64,000 bases of DNA from Alkalidesulfovibrio alkalitolerans DSM 16529 (GCF_000422245.1 NZ_ATHI01000029.1:1-64000), one strand, 5' to 3'. Positions 17,754 to 27,264 are shown, counted from the first letter of the stretch. A program made the numbers and translations. Notes: generated by a model not told the origin, from the letters alone.

Positions 17754-18310
17754 TGGCCGAATACGCACTCACCACCCCGCTTCAGGACGCGGACGTCGCC
17801 AAGCTTCGGGCGGGTGACGTGGTCAAGCTGACCGGCACCATCTACACCGCGCGCGACGCGGCCCACAAGAAGCTCATGGAGCTTCTGGACAAGGGCGAGA
17901 AGCTGCCCTTCGAGCTTAAGGGCGCGGTCGTGTATTACGTGGGGCCGAGTCCGGCTCCGGCCGGGCGGCCCATCGGCTCGGCCGGTCCCACCACCAGCTA
18001 CCGTATGGACACCTACGCCCCGCGCCTGCACGCGCTGGGGCTCAAGGCCTCGGTGGGCAAGGGCAAGCGCAGCGAGGAAGTGAAGAAGGCGCTGCAAGAC
18101 AATACGGCGGTGTACTTCGGGGCCACGGGCGGCGCGGGCGCGCTGCTCTCGCAGCGCATCACGGCGGCCACGGTCATCGCCTTCGACGAGCTCGGCCCCG
18201 AGGCCATCCGGGAACTGACCGTGAAGGACTTCCCGCTGCTGGTGATCAACGACTCCGTGGGCGGCGAACTCTACGCCAAACCGGACCTGAAGGCGGCCGG
18301 GCTGGAGTAA
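17753..18310 (+). CDS. Class I fumarate hydratase beta subunit
   Basis: TtdB/FumA-C type partner (185 aa) completing the hydratase that interconverts fumarate and malate. Recognisable segments are GDVVKLTGTIYTARDAAHKK, VYYVGPSPAP, IGSAGPTTSYRMD and ATGGAGALLS. The ATG at 17753 overlaps the alpha stop TAA, giving tight coupling. It is the last gene of the operon; a strong intrinsic terminator follows after about 30 bp. Confidence 0.92.
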   Translation: MAEYALTTPLQDADVAKLRAGDVVKLTGTIYTARDAAHKKLMELLDKGEKLPFELKGAVVYYVGPSPAPAGRPIGSAGPTTSYRMDTYAPRLHALGLKASVGKGKRSEEVKKALQDNTAVYFGATGGAGALLSQRITAATVIAFDELGPEAIRELTVKDFPLLVINDSVGGELYAKPDLKAAGLE

Positions 18311-18341
18311 ATCCGCACAGCCCGTTGATTGAAGCAAAATG

Positions 18342-18373
18342 AAGGCCGCGCCCGAAAGGGTGCGGCCTTTTTT
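18342..18373 (+). terminator. Rho-independent terminator of the frd-fum operon
   Basis: AAGGCCGC...GCGGCCTT stem of about 12 bp with a GAAA loop, followed by a run of six T. The stem is almost identical to the terminator at 25432-25464. Confidence 0.9.
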
Positions 18374-18484
18374 CTACAAAACAGGTAGCGCAAACAGAAG
18401 GCCAGCAGCCTACTTTGACCTTGGCAATATATAGCCCAAATGGTATGCGCTTCAGAAAATTTAATTTTTACAAACGAGGCTAAT

Positions 18485-20146
18485 ATGGTGATTTGCGCTG
18501 AACCTGCCCCGCTGAAAATAACAAAAATTATTATTGAAAACTTTAAAATTTATAAAAATAAGTTCGTGCTCAAGTTGAATGACGGCCTCAATGTAATTGT
18601 TGGTGACAATGAAGCTGGTAAATCGACAATCTTGGAAGCGATAAATTTAGCTCTCACAGGGCAAATCAACGGACGTTATGTAATAAATGAGCTCTCCCAA
18701 TACCTATTCAACATTCAAACCGTAAACGAATACTGCAAAAGTCTAACGACAGAGAAACCGCTTGAGCCCCCATCATTGCTTATCGAACTCTATCTCTCTG
18801 AATATCAAGAATTTAGGGGGACAAATAATTGCGAAAAGAAAGATTGCTGTGGCCTGTTCTTTTCAATAAAATTTGATGAAAACTATCAAGATGCATATGA
18901 AAAACTTTGCAAATCTAGAGAAATAAGATCTCTCCCTGTCGAGTATTACAAGGTGGAATGGAAATCATTTGCACTAAATAGCCTCATCCCACGATTAATA
19001 CCCCTTAAATCTTCATTTATAAATTCGTCTGAGACTCGCTTTAGCAATGGGTCAGACATCTACCTTTCAAGAATTATTCGGGATTCTCTTGAGGATGACC
19101 AAAAGATCGACCTATCTCAATGCTACCGAAGGATGGTTGAGGCCTTTTCTAATGAAGAAGCGGTGAAAGCAATAAACAGAAATATTTCTGGCCAAGCAGA
19201 AATCTCTTCAAAGCCGGTAGAAATTTCAGTCGAAATAGCAAACACTAACGCATGGGAAAAAATAATTACAACGTATCTAGACCAAATTCCATTTCAACAA
19301 ATTGGAAGAGGCGAGCAATGCATCGTAAAAACAAATTTAGCATTGACACATAAACGATCAAGGATCGCCAACCTTATTCTCATTGAAGAACCGGAAAACC
19401 ATCTTTCTCACAGCAACCTTAACAAACTCCTGGAATATATAAAAAATAAATGTTCTGGTAAACAAATCATTATAACAACACATAGTAGTTTTGTTGCCAA
19501 CAAGCTTGGCTTAGAAGATTTAATCCTCCTTAGCAACCAGTATACGACATCATTTAATGATCTCGAAAGGGATACCTATGCCTTTTTTTCAAAACTTCCT
19601 GGATACGACACACTACGCTTGTTACTAGCAAAAGGAGTCATACTTGTTGAGGGTGATTGTGATGAACTTGTTGTGCAAAAAATATACGCACAACAAAACG
19701 ATGGGAGATTGCCAATACATAACGGAATCGATGTCATTTCCGTAGGCCTCTCTTACAAGCGGTTTTTTGAGATCGCAAAGAAAATTGACAAAAAAGTTGC
19801 CGCAATAAGGGACAACGACGGAAAGATTACGTCAATCAAGAACAACGACGCTGCCTATCTTAAAGAAAACAATAACAAGCAAGTTTTGTTTTATGATCCT
19901 GTAGAACATGAATATAAAGGAGAGATAGAAAAATACAACTACAACACTCTTGAACCGTGCCTGTTAAGATCAAATAGTCTCGAAACCCTAAACTCGATAT
20001 TTAGAACGAACTTTGCAACAGAGGATGAAATACTAAACTATATGAGGACCAACAAAACTGACTGCGCGCTAAAAATATTTGAGACAGAAATACATTTTGA
20101 CGCCCCAGGGTATATCAAGGAGGCAATTGAGTTTGTCAATGAATAA
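18485..20146 (+). CDS. gajA: OLD-family ATP-dependent endonuclease (GajA-like)
   Basis: 553-aa protein with an N-terminal SMC/ABC-like ATPase and C-terminal TOPRIM nuclease. Walker A is GDNEAGKST (about 40-48), Walker B is LILIEEPENHL (about 297), and the H-loop is IITTHSS. TOPRIM motifs are VILVEGDCDE (Glu389) and RDNDG (Asp443, Asp445). This is the class 2 OLD layout. Together with the overlapping UvrD-like gene it matches the Gabija anti-phage system, in which GajA nicks DNA when nucleotides fall. I chose the ATG at 18485, preceded by CGAGG; an ATG 45 bp earlier has no site. Codon use is AT-rich, unlike the neighbours. Confidence 0.8.
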   Translation: MVICAEPAPLKITKIIIENFKIYKNKFVLKLNDGLNVIVGDNEAGKSTILEAINLALTGQINGRYVINELSQYLFNIQTVNEYCKSLTTEKPLEPPSLLIELYLSEYQEFRGTNNCEKKDCCGLFFSIKFDENYQDAYEKLCKSREIRSLPVEYYKVEWKSFALNSLIPRLIPLKSSFINSSETRFSNGSDIYLSRIIRDSLEDDQKIDLSQCYRRMVEAFSNEEAVKAINRNISGQAEISSKPVEISVEIANTNAWEKIITTYLDQIPFQQIGRGEQCIVKTNLALTHKRSRIANLILIEEPENHLSHSNLNKLLEYIKNKCSGKQIIITTHSSFVANKLGLEDLILLSNQYTTSFNDLERDTYAFFSKLPGYDTLRLLLAKGVILVEGDCDELVVQKIYAQQNDGRLPIHNGIDVISVGLSYKRFFEIAKKIDKKVAAIRDNDGKITSIKNNDAAYLKENNNKQVLFYDPVEHEYKGEIEKYNYNTLEPCLLRSNSLETLNSIFRTNFATEDEILNYMRTNKTDCALKIFETEIHFDAPGYIKEAIEFVNE

Positions 20147-21251
20147 GTCAAGATGCATTATTGCAGCTGCCGGATCAGGAAAAACTAGGTATATTGTCAG
20201 CAGTGCACTAAAAGTTGACAGGAGAAAGAAAATCCTTATCACATCATATACGAGAGAGAACGAAAAAGAAATTCGAAAAAAATTTCTGAAAAAGAATCAT
20301 ACTATCCCTGGAAACATTACTATAAAAACATGGTGGTCGTTTCTCTTTCAACACGGGGTTCGGCCGTACCAGAATCTTATCACAGACAAGCCTATCCAAG
20401 GCCTTAAGCTTGTGTCCAACAAATCTGGATTTCGGTATACCGCAAAAAACGGTTTTACTGTATATTGGGGTGAGGCCGATGCTGAAAATTTTTATTTTTC
20501 GAACTCAAGGCAGATTTATTCAGACAAAATCGCGATGTTTGTTATGAGATCTGATCAAGCTGCAGGCGGGGCTATTTTTGACCGCATAGCCAAAATTTAT
20601 GATTACATTTTTATTGACGAAGTGCAGGATTTAGCTGGATATGATTTAGACATTGTAAGCAACCTAATGAAAAGAATACCCACATTATTGGTCGGCGACC
20701 CAAGACAAGTTACATACCAAACTCATCTATCAAGCAAATATAAAAAATATCAAAACGGACGGTTTGAGCAGTTTATAAAAGACAATTGCAATAAAACATG
20801 CTCCGTAGATCACGAAACACTCAAAGGATCATATCGCTGCCACCAGTCAATTTGCGATTACTCTGGCTCATTGTTCCCCTTGCTTCCACAAGTTAAATCT
20901 TTATCCGAGGTGAGAACTGACCATGACGGCGTTTTTTTCATTTCGTTAAATGAAGTCGATAAATATTTATTGAGATTTTCAGCAACACAATTGCGATATG
21001 ATCGCAAAACAAAAGTCAGCGACGCCTATCCATCATATAATTTTGGAGAATCAAAAGGGCTAACCTTTGACAGAGTTGTCATCTACCCAACTGATTCAAT
21101 CAAAAATTTTATTGCTCAGGGTGCCCAATTATCTGAAAGCACACGCTGCAAATATTATGTTGCGTTGACCAGGGCTAGACATAGTGTTGCGATCGCCTGG
21201 GATGATCCCCCGCCAATTGACGGGATTAATGTTTTTTCACTTGAGGAATAG
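20139..21251 (+). CDS. gajB: UvrD/Rep-like superfamily 1 helicase (GajB-like)
   Basis: 370-aa helicase with motif I AAAGSGKT (residues 9-16), motif II FIDEVQD (about 158-164), motif III LLVGDPRQVTY, motif IV SYRCHQSICDYS, motif V ESKGLTFDRVVIYP and motif VI YVALTRARHSVAIAW. All motifs are present, yet it is shorter than the typical GajB of about 490 aa, so accessory 1B/2B insertions are reduced. AAGGAGG at 20117-20123 is better spaced from the in-frame TTG at 20133 than from this ATG, so the true start may be TTG. It overlaps the OLD gene by 8-14 bp. Confidence 0.78.
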   Translation: MNKSRCIIAAAGSGKTRYIVSSALKVDRRKKILITSYTRENEKEIRKKFLKKNHTIPGNITIKTWWSFLFQHGVRPYQNLITDKPIQGLKLVSNKSGFRYTAKNGFTVYWGEADAENFYFSNSRQIYSDKIAMFVMRSDQAAGGAIFDRIAKIYDYIFIDEVQDLAGYDLDIVSNLMKRIPTLLVGDPRQVTYQTHLSSKYKKYQNGRFEQFIKDNCNKTCSVDHETLKGSYRCHQSICDYSGSLFPLLPQVKSLSEVRTDHDGVFFISLNEVDKYLLRFSATQLRYDRKTKVSDAYPSYNFGESKGLTFDRVVIYPTDSIKNFIAQGAQLSESTRCKYYVALTRARHSVAIAWDDPPPIDGINVFSLEE

Positions 21252-21410
21252 CAACTCACCGATATACCAAACGGCGACAATGAAACAAGCATACATCCCG
21301 GCCGAATACAGTCGCGTTCATCAGCGTCTCAAATCAAACATTTCGCAAATTGACAATTTATCGTCTCAGCAATTCCGCACGGCTTCCACCATTTGTACTA
21401 GCCTTTTTTC

Positions 21411-23081
21411 TTAATTCCATTCCAACAACCGCCGCTGCCCCGTCAGCGCGCGGATGGCGGTCACGTCCTGGCTCACTTCCAGGCAGCCCTCGTAGGTTCC
21501 GTCCGCCTGGCGCACGGCGAAGTAGCGGATATGGACGAAGCGGCCGCCGAGTTCGATCCAGAACTCCGCCGTGTCGCGCTCGCCCGACCTGAACTTGCGC
21601 AGAATCTCCTCCACCATGTGCACGCTCTTGGGCGGGTGGCACTTGCTCACGTCGCGGCCGATGATGCCGGGGCTGCGCGGGAAGATGCGCTCCTCGGTCT
21701 GCGAGAAGTAGGCCACGCGGTCGCCCGCGTCCACGAAGGAGAGGTCCACGGGCAGCGTCTTGAGGATGGCGTTCACCACCTCGGGCCTGAGCCGCCCGGC
21801 GTCGAGTTCCACGAGCCCGGCCGCAGCCGAGGCAAGACGATCAGTACCCCCAGCCGTTCCCGAAGCGAGAGCGCCAGCACCCCCCATCGCACCCGACGCG
21901 AGAGCGCCAGCCCCGCCGACAGTTCCCGAAGCAAGAGCGCCAGCCCCGCCGGACGAGTCCGAGGCGAAACGCCCAGCGCCAGCGCCCACGGCCTGGGCCG
22001 CCCCCTCGGCGGGCCGCCATTCGTCGCCAGGCGCGACCCAGGCGAAGCCGATGTCCTCCTCGCCGTGGCGCGCGGCACCCCAGTCGGCCTCTGAGAAGGT
22101 CGCCCAGACCATGGGGAAGAGGATGCGCTCCTCCTTGAAGACCATGTCGCGCACGGCCACGCAGGCCTCGGCCAGCAGCGGCGCGGCGGCCGGGTCGCCC
22201 GCGTCGAGCAGCGCGGCGGCCTGCTTGAGCTGCTTGCGGATGTCGTCGTGTATCTCCCACATCACCTGCGGCGGCGCGGTCAGGCCGTGGCGCTCCATGA
22301 TCGGGAAAAGCTGGTTCTCCTTGCGCTCGTAGTGGCGCACGACGTGGGTCAGATCGGCCAGGCCCGTGCGCAACGCCCCGCGCGCGGCGGCAAAGGTCAG
22401 GGGATCGAGCGCCAGCGAGGCCGCGTCCTGCAACGCCGCCGCCTTGGCCTCGGCCTCGCGGTTCTCGGCCCGGTAGGTGTGCAGCGGATGGCCCGGCGGC
22501 ACGTCCGGCAGCTCCGGGGCCTTCGTGGCGGCCGTGAAAAGCTCCACGTGCAGTTCGCACAGGCGCTTGATCTCGGATTCGGGCACGCCCTCCTTCACAA
22601 GCTCCTGCTCCATGGCCCCGATCTCGGCGGGCGAGACGTGAGCGAGCAACTCGTGGAACTCGGCGCGCACCTCGTCCACGGGTTCGCCCTTGTGCAGGCG
22701 CATCACGATGTCCTTCAGCACCTTCACGCGCTGCTCCCGCCCCTGCGGACCGTGCGCGATCGGCTCGCCCACGCCGGGATCGTCCGCCCCGGATTCCGAA
22801 GCGGCCCCGCCTGCCGTGGCCGCGCCGCCCTCCCGGCCCACCACGGTCACGCTCTCGCCCGTGGTGCGGTAGATCTCGGCCGCGATGCCGAACAGCAGTT
22901 CGGTCTCGTCCAGCCCGCCCATGGAGGCGGCCTGCGAGATGGGCGCGATCTTGGCCACGGTCTTCAGCAGCAGGGGGTTGCGCAGCTTCTCGAACGCGGG
23001 CGACCTGGCGGCCAGATATTCCAGCAGAAACGGGTACGCGGCGACCAGCGCGCCGATCTTGGTCTTCGGGGAAAGCTCCAT
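21411..23081 (-). CDS. DUF1858/DUF438/hemerythrin/PAS multidomain protein
   Basis: 556-aa cytoplasmic sensor-like protein. Residues 1-75 resemble DUF1858 (TKIGALVAAYPFLLEYL). DUF438 spans about 115-190 (VLKDIVMRLHKGEPVDEVR). A hemerythrin-type four-helix bundle lies at about 195-335 with candidate iron ligands in HVVRHYERKE, FPIMERHG, EIHDDI and EERILFPM. A Gly/Ala repeat linker (367-421) leads to a PAS domain (about 440-545, LSFVDAGDRVAYFS). Such proteins are thought to sense oxygen, NO or iron, but the output is unknown. It lies next to the AT-rich island with no operon partner. Confidence 0.85.
   Translation of the reverse strand: MELSPKTKIGALVAAYPFLLEYLAARSPAFEKLRNPLLLKTVAKIAPISQAASMGGLDETELLFGIAAEIYRTTGESVTVVGREGGAATAGGAASESGADDPGVGEPIAHGPQGREQRVKVLKDIVMRLHKGEPVDEVRAEFHELLAHVSPAEIGAMEQELVKEGVPESEIKRLCELHVELFTAATKAPELPDVPPGHPLHTYRAENREAEAKAAALQDAASLALDPLTFAAARGALRTGLADLTHVVRHYERKENQLFPIMERHGLTAPPQVMWEIHDDIRKQLKQAAALLDAGDPAAAPLLAEACVAVRDMVFKEERILFPMVWATFSEADWGAARHGEEDIGFAWVAPGDEWRPAEGAAQAVGAGAGRFASDSSGGAGALASGTVGGAGALASGAMGGAGALASGTAGGTDRLASAAAGLVELDAGRLRPEVVNAILKTLPVDLSFVDAGDRVAYFSQTEERIFPRSPGIIGRDVSKCHPPKSVHMVEEILRKFRSGERDTAEFWIELGGRFVHIRYFAVRQADGTYEGCLEVSQDVTAIRALTGQRRLLEWN
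21819..21983 (-). repeat. In-frame 33-bp tandem repeat, five units, in the DUF438 protein
   Basis: Codes for five 11-residue units. The three central ones are almost identical (GGAGALASGTV, GGAGALASGAM, GGAGALASGTA) and the outer two are degenerate (AGAGRFASDSS, GGTDRLASAAA). It forms a flexible linker between the hemerythrin and PAS domains and is probably length-variable. Confidence 0.85.
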
Positions 23082-23258
23082 GACAACCTCCTGCTACATG
23101 TCGTGGCCGAGGCCGCCCGGACGGCGGTTCGCCCGAGCCTACCACCGCCCCGCCGCCAGGGGCAAATGAAATAAAGAGAAAGGACGGCGGGCGGGCCGCG
23201 CGCTTGACGCCTGCCATGGCCAAGTATATTAGAAAATATACGTGCACGGAGGTCAGCC

Positions 23259-23492
23259 ATGGGACAGGTCACTATTTATCTCGACGAGCGGACCCAGAAG
23301 CTGCTCGACAAGGCCGTCACGGCGGCGGGGGTGTCCAAGAGCCGCTACGTGGCCGGACTGATCCTGCGGCATGCCGGGGATGACTGGCCCGAGGCGGTTC
23401 GCGGCCTGGCAGGCGCATGGGACGAGAGATTCCCCGACCAGGAGGCCATTCGCGCCGGGCTTGGCTGCGACGTGGCGCGGGAGCGCCTGTGA
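23259..23492 (+). CDS. vapB: Ribbon-helix-helix antitoxin (VapB-like)
   Basis: 77-aa CopG/RHH-type protein. VTIYLDERTQKLLDKAVTAA forms the beta strand and first helix, and GVSKSRYVAGLILRH the second helix. The acidic C-terminal half would bind the toxin. It probably represses its own promoter; an AT-rich TATATTAGAAAATATA stretch lies at about 23224-23239, just upstream. It overlaps the toxin start by four bases (GTGA), the classic toxin-antitoxin arrangement. Confidence 0.85.
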   Translation: MGQVTIYLDERTQKLLDKAVTAAGVSKSRYVAGLILRHAGDDWPEAVRGLAGAWDERFPDQEAIRAGLGCDVARERL

Positions 23493-23893
23493 CGTTCTGC
23501 CTCGACACCAACACGGTCATCGCATTCTTCAAGGGTCGCGGCGGCGTGACGCAAAGGCTTCTGAGCCTGCCGCCCGCCTCGATCGTCCTGCCCGCCGTGG
23601 TCGTCTACGAGCTTCTGGTCGGCGTCCGCCGCGCCCGGCACCCGCAACGCATGGGGGATCAGTTGCGCAGCTTCCTCGACCCCGTGCGCATCGTGGATTT
23701 CGGGCTCGCCGAGGCCGACGCGGCCGCCTCCATCCGCATCGAGTTGGAAGCCAAGGGACAGCCGATCGGCCCGCACGACCTGCTCATCGCGGCCACGGCG
23801 CTGGCGGGAAACCACACGCTCGTCACCCACAACATGCGGGAATTCGCCCGCGTGACCGGACTGCGGGTGGAGGACTGGCAAGGGGACGCTTGA
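23489..23893 (+). CDS. vapC: PIN-domain toxin (VapC-like ribonuclease)
   Basis: 134-aa PIN nuclease started by GTG inside the antitoxin stop. Metal-binding acidic residues are in CLDTNTVIAFF (Asp5), VVYELLVG (Glu), IGPHDLLIAATA (Asp) and TLVTHNMREFARV. VapC toxins usually cut initiator tRNA or rRNA; the target here is unknown. The stop codon lies inside a 17-bp sequence repeated 165 bp downstream, on the far side of a palindromic element, so the gene's 3' end has been the site of an insertion. Confidence 0.88.
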   Translation: MTFCLDTNTVIAFFKGRGGVTQRLLSLPPASIVLPAVVVYELLVGVRRARHPQRMGDQLRSFLDPVRIVDFGLAEADAAASIRIELEAKGQPIGPHDLLIAATALAGNHTLVTHNMREFARVTGLRVEDWQGDA

Positions 23894-23899
23894 GCGCCT
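23883..23899. repeat. 17-bp direct repeat, left copy
   Basis: GGGACGCTTGAGCGCCT, spanning the vapC stop codon. An identical 17-mer is at 24048-24064, directly after the palindromic element. Together they look like a target-site duplication. Confidence 0.85.
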
Positions 23900-23925
23900 G
23901 AGATTGTTGACAAACCCCTTTCTCC

Positions 23926-24047
23926 AGGCTGTTCAAAAAGGCCCAGATGCAAGGCGCAAGAAAAGCTCAAGGCCGACGCGTATTTGCAATACGCGAGGAT
24001 TTGAACTTTTCGCAGCAACGCAGCAAATGGGACTTTTTCAACAGCCT
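23926..24047. repeat. Long palindromic interspersed repeat, copy 1
   Basis: 122-bp imperfect palindrome. The outer arms are AGGCTGTTCAAAAAG and CTTTTTCAACAGCCT, an inner arm contains AAGCTCAA/TTGAACTT, and the centre is CGCGTATT-TGC-AATACGCG. It shares most bases with copies at 27437-27558 and 63369-63492. The shared sequence also includes about 20 bp to its left (GTTGACAAA-CCCTTTCT). No open frame is conserved. It resembles a MITE or a large REP-type element. Confidence 0.85.
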
Positions 24048-24064
24048 GGGACGCTTGAGCGCCT
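24048..24064. repeat. 17-bp direct repeat, right copy
   Basis: Perfect copy of the 17-mer at the end of vapC (23883-23899). It begins at the base after the palindrome. Confidence 0.85.
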
Positions 24065-24152
24065 TTCACGTCCCAGTTCCCTCGCCTTGCCGCTCCTCGC
24101 TCTCTCAGGCCGACGATCTTGCCGAGGCCACGCCGCGCCGCGCCGATTTCGC

Positions 24153-24181
24153 TTGACCGTCAAGGAATGAGGCGTTACTTT
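24153..24181 (+). promoter_or_regulatory. Candidate promoter of the Tim44-domain gene
   Basis: TTGACC (24153-24158), 17-base spacer, TACTTT (24176-24181). The -35 box is part of a near-palindrome TTGACCGTCAA. It implies a leader of about 200 bases before the gene at 24384. Confidence 0.35.
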
Positions 24182-24316
24182 TTTCACGCACCAAAAGGCG
24201 ACACGACCGCACGAGCTTTGGCGACGCGCGGCCCCAAGGGGCTGCATCGAGGCGTTGCCGCTTTGAGGATGTCTAGCCGCCGCTAATCGACGACACAGGC
24301 CGACACGTTGGACCTT

Positions 24317-24349
24317 CGGCATGGAAGCGACATGCCGGGGGTCTTTTTT
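24317..24349 (+). terminator. Intrinsic terminator-like hairpin inside a leader
   Basis: CGGCATG-GAAGCGA-CATGCCG perfect stem followed by GGGGTCTTTTTT. It stands 35 bp upstream of the Tim44-domain start codon and downstream of the candidate promoter, so it could act as an attenuator. The rest of 24065-24316 has no gene that I can recognise. Confidence 0.6.
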
Positions 24350-24383
24350 CAAGCCCTTTTGGCCCCTCGCACAAGGAGACCAC

Positions 24384-25391
24384 ATGCATTCCACCCCTTC
24401 GACCACGCACGACGCGGCCACGGCCGCTCATGACGCCACCATCCCCCAGACCCGCCCCGCCCGGAAACCGGACGCGGCCGCCAGGACCAGGAGCCCCCTG
24501 CGGCTGCTCGTGGTTCCCCTGATCGCGGTCATGTTCCTGTTCATCGTGGCCGAGGCGGCCGAGGCCCGGCGCATGGGCGGCGGCGGATCGTTCGGCAGCA
24601 GGCCGTCCTACAACCAGGGCGCGCCCGCCAGGCAGGGCCAGAGCCAGCAGCGCCAGACCAACCGCGAGCAGCAGACCGCGCCCGGCCAGCAGGCGGCCCA
24701 GGGCACTCCCGCCCGCATGGGCGGCATGGGCGGCATGCTCGGCGGCATGCTGATGGGCGGGCTGATCGGCTCCATGCTCTTCGGCGGCGGCATGGGCGGC
24801 GGCGTGGGCATGCTCGAAATCCTGCTCCTGGCGGGCGGCGCGTTCCTGATCTTCAGGCTCATCAAGTCGCGCCGCGAAGCGGCCACGGCTACCGCCTCTT
24901 CCTACTCCTACTCCGGCGGAACGCCCCAGGGCCAGCCCATGAGCGGCTCCGGCGGCTGGGGACACCTGAACAACGCGAGTCCAGCGCCCGAAAGCGCCCC
25001 CGCGAGCGTCATGCCCCAAGGCATGGACGAGCAGGAATTCCTGTCTGGAGCCAAGATACTCTTCAATCGCCTGCAAGCCTCCTGGGACCGCCGCGACCTT
25101 GACGACATCCGCGAGTTCACGAGCCCCGAGGTGCACGCCGAGATCGTGCGCCAGGCCTCCGAGGACCCCGGCCCGAGCCGCACCGAGGTGCTGATGCTCG
25201 AAGGGCGCGTGGTGGAGTCCCGCCAGGAGGGCTCCGAGACGATCATCAGCGTGCTCTTCGACGCCCTGATGCGCGAGGACCAAAGCGCCGCGCAGGCCGC
25301 GCAAGTGCGCGAGGTTTGGCACTTCTCGCGCGACGAGGCCGCGCCCCGGCCGCAGTGGACGCTCGAAGGCATCCAGCAGCTCGAAGTCTAG
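24384..25391 (+). CDS. Tim44-like-domain membrane protein
   Basis: 335-aa protein. One hydrophobic helix at about 38-60 (RLLVVPLIAVMFLFIVAEAA) ends in an AEA-like cleavage or membrane boundary. A Gly/Gln-rich low-complexity stretch follows (65-115), then a Gly/Met-rich membrane pair (about 112-165, GGMLGGMLMGGLIGSMLFGG and LEILLLAGGAFLIFRLI). A C-terminal Tim44 domain spans about 215-335 (FLSGAKILFNRLQASWDRRD, VREVWHFSRD). AAGGAG precedes the ATG by five bases. Bacterial members are conserved but of unknown function. Confidence 0.8.
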   Translation: MHSTPSTTHDAATAAHDATIPQTRPARKPDAAARTRSPLRLLVVPLIAVMFLFIVAEAAEARRMGGGGSFGSRPSYNQGAPARQGQSQQRQTNREQQTAPGQQAAQGTPARMGGMGGMLGGMLMGGLIGSMLFGGGMGGGVGMLEILLLAGGAFLIFRLIKSRREAATATASSYSYSGGTPQGQPMSGSGGWGHLNNASPAPESAPASVMPQGMDEQEFLSGAKILFNRLQASWDRRDLDDIREFTSPEVHAEIVRQASEDPGPSRTEVLMLEGRVVESRQEGSETIISVLFDALMREDQSAAQAAQVREVWHFSRDEAAPRPQWTLEGIQQLEV

Positions 25392-25431
25392 AACGGCACG
25401 CGGCGCACGCGCCGTGGCTTACGCCAAATCA

Positions 25432-25465
25432 AAAGGCCGCGCCCTATCGGGTGCGGCCTTTTTTG
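25432..25465 (+). terminator. Rho-independent terminator of the Tim44-domain gene
   Basis: AAAGGCCGCGCCC / GGGTGCGGCCTTTTTT stem with a short loop and T-run. It is a near copy of the frd-fum terminator at 18342, differing only in the loop. Confidence 0.9.
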
Positions 25466-25491
25466 CGGCACAGGCCCACGGCAAGGCGCGC

Positions 25492-25536
25492 AAAAAGCCC
25501 GGCCGCCTCGCAGTTTGCTGACGAGGGCCGGGCTTT
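25492..25536. terminator. Bidirectional hairpin terminator between Tim44-domain gene and glnS
   Basis: AAAAGCCCGGC and GCCGGGCTTTT arms with an inner CCTCG/CGAGG pair. There is a T-run on either strand, suitable for ending both convergent genes. Confidence 0.7.
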
Positions 25537-25580
25537 TCGCGGCAACACGGCAGATGGGATGTCCAGGGCGGTCAGGACGC
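25533..25580. repeat. Half copy of the palindromic repeat
   Basis: CTTTTCGCGGCAACACGGCAGATGGG and the following bases match the right half of the repeat (compare CTTTTCGCGGCAACGCAGCAGATGG in the copy at 63369). The left half is replaced by the terminator stem. Confidence 0.6.
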
Positions 25581-25590
25581 CCGCGCAGTC

Positions 25591-27264
<1,674 letters not shown>

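Larger units (their letters stand above)
18374..21410. other. AT-rich genomic island with a two-gene defence module
   Basis: Base composition changes sharply to AT-rich just after the frd-fum terminator and returns to GC-rich at the end of the DUF438 gene. The insert holds only the OLD-type ATPase and helicase genes plus about 160 bp of AT-rich trailing DNA (21252-21410) in which I see no gene. No integrase, tRNA or clear direct repeats mark the edges. Composition and content both point to horizontal acquisition. Confidence 0.8.

Noticed and set aside
14253-17768. Very long open frame on the minus strand opposite frdA-frdB-fumarase
   Set aside because: It is antisense to four well-supported genes; GC-rich codon bias leaves the complementary frame open. 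The translation is His/Gly/Val/Ala-rich with no domain.
23893-24383. Small open frames inside the palindromic repeat and the leader
   Set aside because: The frames are not shared between repeat copies and have no ribosome-binding sites; the region is better explained by structure.
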